DNA from: Limnoperna fortunei
Lineage: Eukaryota; Mollusca; Bivalvia; Mytilida; Modiolidae
Reading direction: 5' to 3'
DNA: 64,000 nucleotides
Assembly (NCBI GenBank): GCA_944474755.1
Contig: OX104113.1
Span: 70,735,917-70,799,916 of the forward strand
Of this stretch, positions 61,590 through 64,000 are shown in pieces; the stretch's first letter is position 1; each line of letters starts with the position of its first letter. A program made the position numbers and the translations under genes. The notes under the pieces were generated by a model, which made no database searches, had not been told where the DNA came from, and saw only the letters and a program-made list of their open reading frames with translations.

Positions 61590-61750
61590 TTCTTTTTCTG
61601 TGCCCATACTGGAAGTTCTCAGTGCTCGACCCATAGAGCAGCCAAGCGTGTCCCCGGGTGTCAGGCCATAATACAAAAAGCCTGCCGCGGACCGTAGTGG
61701 GTGACGTGTTTGGAGACTGCCACGCCCCTTGCACGATTAAGACCCTTTGT
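61590..61750. other. GC-richer block of unknown nature
   Basis: About 160 bp stand out in base composition (GTGTCCCCGGGTGTCAGGCC, AAGCCTGCCGCGGACCGTAG, GACTGCCACGCCCCTTGCAC). A minus-strand open frame crosses it but has no family signature. It has the look of a conserved dispersed repeat or RNA-derived sequence; I cannot identify it. Confidence 0.4.
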
Positions 61751-62620
61751 AGATAAAATTTCATCAAATAACCAATATATTTAACTACGCAAGACACGCA
61801 TTTAGTGTAATCACGACTCATTAGTTGCACCTAAATCCGAAGATTAGAAAAAGATTAGGCTCATTGTAGCCGCTAAAAAGCTAAATTCTGCGCCACCACC
61901 AAATATCATATTCTTTCACTGTGGACTCAAAATTGTGCTCCACATTTTCCACCCCTTATTTGCTGACTTATGGTTTTGTTTTAACTTGTACTCTTCAAAA
62001 TAGCCGAAATACTGCTCGCTGGACGTAAAGCAAACATGTAGACAATACAATGCTTTTTACAAAGCAGACAATACCAAGTATATTATAACAAACATTTTGC
62101 TAGAAACATTTATTTTACTCTATGACATACATACAAGAAGAGGTCAAGTGTTGTTTGTCTATTCTCATTTGTCTGTATTTACACGACTTTACCCTTCATT
62201 GATCTATTAACAATCACCTATATATGGTATATTGGGATTATTTGTGTTGATTACGCCTCCGTATATGCTACTTTACTTTAAACTTCGATAATTTTTACAC
62301 TTAAATAGTTAGAAATTAAAGGAAAATTGTGTGTACGGTTTAGGAAGACCAGTTTATTACTCAAGACTATCTTAAAAATTGTCTGTTCAACTTTTATTAT
62401 GGTTTAATGTTTTAAAGCCGTAATAATTACCGTTTAGAAAAACGGTTCTATGTAGGTTTATAATATACTAGAAAGACGGATTTTTTGAACCAGTGGTATT
62501 AATTTTAGTGGTTACTTTTATGATAGCAATATAATGAAAACAACTGTAGGTTAATATGACAGGAATGTGTTGCTTTGCATACATTTGGGGTCGTTGTCTC
62601 TCAGAAATTTACCAAAATGT
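61751..62620. other. AT-rich region, nothing recognised
   Basis: No gene or repeat is supported here. Confidence 0.4.
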
Positions 62621-62624
62621 TTAT

Positions 62625-63669
62625 CATCTATACTACTAAAATTATAGACCCCTTTTTCAAGCGCACAAAACACAGACAGAGAAATAATTTAATAATCGAC
62701 TTTATCGATATCAATAATAAATATTTTTAATGTGCAACATCAACTGCATGTAACTTCATACATATTAAAGTACGAACTACAGCTATACAGGTAGACTCCG
62801 TCACGTGAATATATGCGTACATGTAGCAGCCGGTACGGCAGGCACGGCTTCATCCGTACCAATAACTTTTGCAGGTACGGCATGCCGTAACAATAATTTT
62901 CAGAAATAAAAAAATAAAATATTGCTCAAGAAACCCATCTTTTAAGACCTGAGATTAAGTGCTAGGAAATCGCCAGAATGCAGGATTTTGCACCATTTAT
63001 CCCCAGAGCTTCCAGGGGCCTTAAGCGGCCCCTACCCCTGCCGTAATACCACCTCTGAAAGGCTAGCTTTTTTCATTGAAAAAAAAATCATTGGGTATAG
63101 TTGTGAATTATCTAAATATATCCATGCCTCAATTCCCAGAAGCCTATGTAAACCACAGTTATTTTACAAACAAAGTGTTCCATTAACATCACCTGATCAT
63201 TTTGGTAGTGAACGGACTATATTGTCAATTGGGATGTGCAGTAAGTCTGATTTAATAATTCAATATATGATTGGGTCCCGTTTTAAACATCCAAAAATAT
63301 ATGAATATGGTGGCTTTTCAAATCTCCGTCCGTAGACCTGTACCTAAAAGTATCATTAGTTACCCCTCTCCCCCTCCGGGGTAGTTGCCAGTTGGGTAGG
63401 CGTACGTTTGTTATGTACCCCTCACGGGGTTTCCTTGCCCCGCAAATACATTTTTAAATGTAAAGGAGGAGCGTATCCGGTACAAATTTGCGGACGTAAT
63501 TAATCATTCATTGCTTATTATTTAAAGCAATAATCGATATCAAAATGAAATATTTTGCATATGCAACATTAACTGCCTGTAACGTTATGTGGGTTAATAC
63601 TGCCCTATTTCTCTGTGTTTTGTGATGCGCGCTTAAAGAAAGGAGTCTATAATTAAAGTAGTATAGATG
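62625..63669. mobile_element. ~1.04-kb element with inverted ends and direct inner repeats
   Basis: The left end reads CATCTATACTACTAAAATTA, TAGACCCCTTTTTCAAGCGC, then ACAAAACACAGACAGAG. The right end is its imperfect reverse complement, ending AATTAAAGTAGTATAGATG. Inside the ends, a ~60-bp segment (ATCGATATCAATAATAAATA, then GTGCAACATCAACTGCATGT) at about 62705-62760 recurs in the same orientation at about 63532-63595. A GC-richer middle (62830-63480) holds repeats of GGTACGGCA. The start TCTATACTACTA recalls Helitron 5' ends, so two opposed Helitron-type ends are possible; a foldback DNA element is the alternative. A 115-codon frame at 62988-63335 has no recognised domain. Confidence 0.6.
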
Positions 63670-64000
63670 TACAAACATATTTAGTAAAAAATAACCTATC
63701 ACGCTATTTTGTTTATAAAATTGTCATTGTTACTAGTACCGAATGCCGTTCGTGTATTGAGTGAATTTATACAGGTTTTTTTTTATCTTGGCAGTTGATT
63801 GTTGTTTTACCTCCAGCAAGCAATATTTTAACTATAAGATAGGAAACAGTGATAAAATATATGTAGTTTTGGTGTCACGCAATTAAAGCCGATGTGCAAA
63901 ACTAAATTTTTCTCAAAGCTAGAAGCCAGATCGCCTAATACTACCAAGCTCTTTTACGGATATACTGGTATACTTGTTTCGATTATTTCAGTTAGGGAAA
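63670..64000. other. Window end, nothing recognised
   Basis: AT-rich sequence without a supported feature. Confidence 0.4.

Noticed and set aside
62988..63335. 115-codon forward frame inside the 62.6-kb element
   Set aside because: It begins at a non-ATG codon, shows no recognised domain and sits in a repeat; too weak to call a gene.

Overview
The window reads as nuclear DNA of a metazoan, most probably a bivalve or other mollusc. It is AT-rich and has spliced genes, AATAAA poly(A) signals, tRNA-headed SINEs, non-LTR retrotransposons, Penelope-like elements and many foldback or minisatellite repeats. The species assignment is inference; I recognise the repeat style but cannot search. Little of the window is host coding sequence.

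The supported host genes are two tandem, same-strand TNF-superfamily ligand genes at the left end (232-1381, 5'-partial; 3977-8698, complete). In both, a 130-nt exon is followed by a phase-1 intron and a last exon carrying most of the TNF homology domain. In the second gene a first exon encoding a type II membrane anchor precedes these. The long last intron of the second gene holds a 2.46-kb foldback element, a 37-bp tandem array and a reverse-strand SINE.

From 8.8 to 26.5 kb lies a tandem segmental duplication (copy A about 8.8-16.4 kb, copy B about 18.4-26.5 kb). It carries a ~44-bp minisatellite, a LINE relic and a SINE. Copy B is interrupted by a 3,547-bp terminal-inverted-repeat transposon flanked by GATTG; the unoccupied site survives in copy A. 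Copy A holds a 1.7-kb element (10892-12630) absent from B. A separate LINE relic (16.6-18.2 kb) lies between the copies.

From 26.5 to 33 kb I see one plausible minus-strand exon and several repeats. At 33.06-38.64 kb a ~480-bp palindromic element was split by a 5.1-kb LINE that keeps a PHD-finger ORF1 and an endonuclease/reverse-transcriptase ORF2 broken by a few frameshifts.

From 38.6 to 64 kb there is mostly unannotatable AT-rich DNA. It contains Penelope-like RT relics (43.5 and 52.1 kb), a LINE relic (51.4-53.8 kb) split by both the Penelope fragment and a 270-bp TTAA-flanked MITE, a triplicated repeat (59.7-60.6 kb), a GC-richer block near 61.7 kb and a 1.04-kb element with inverted outer and direct inner repeats (62.6-63.7 kb). 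The mobile elements show a readable order of nested insertions. I see no new defence or biosynthetic system.
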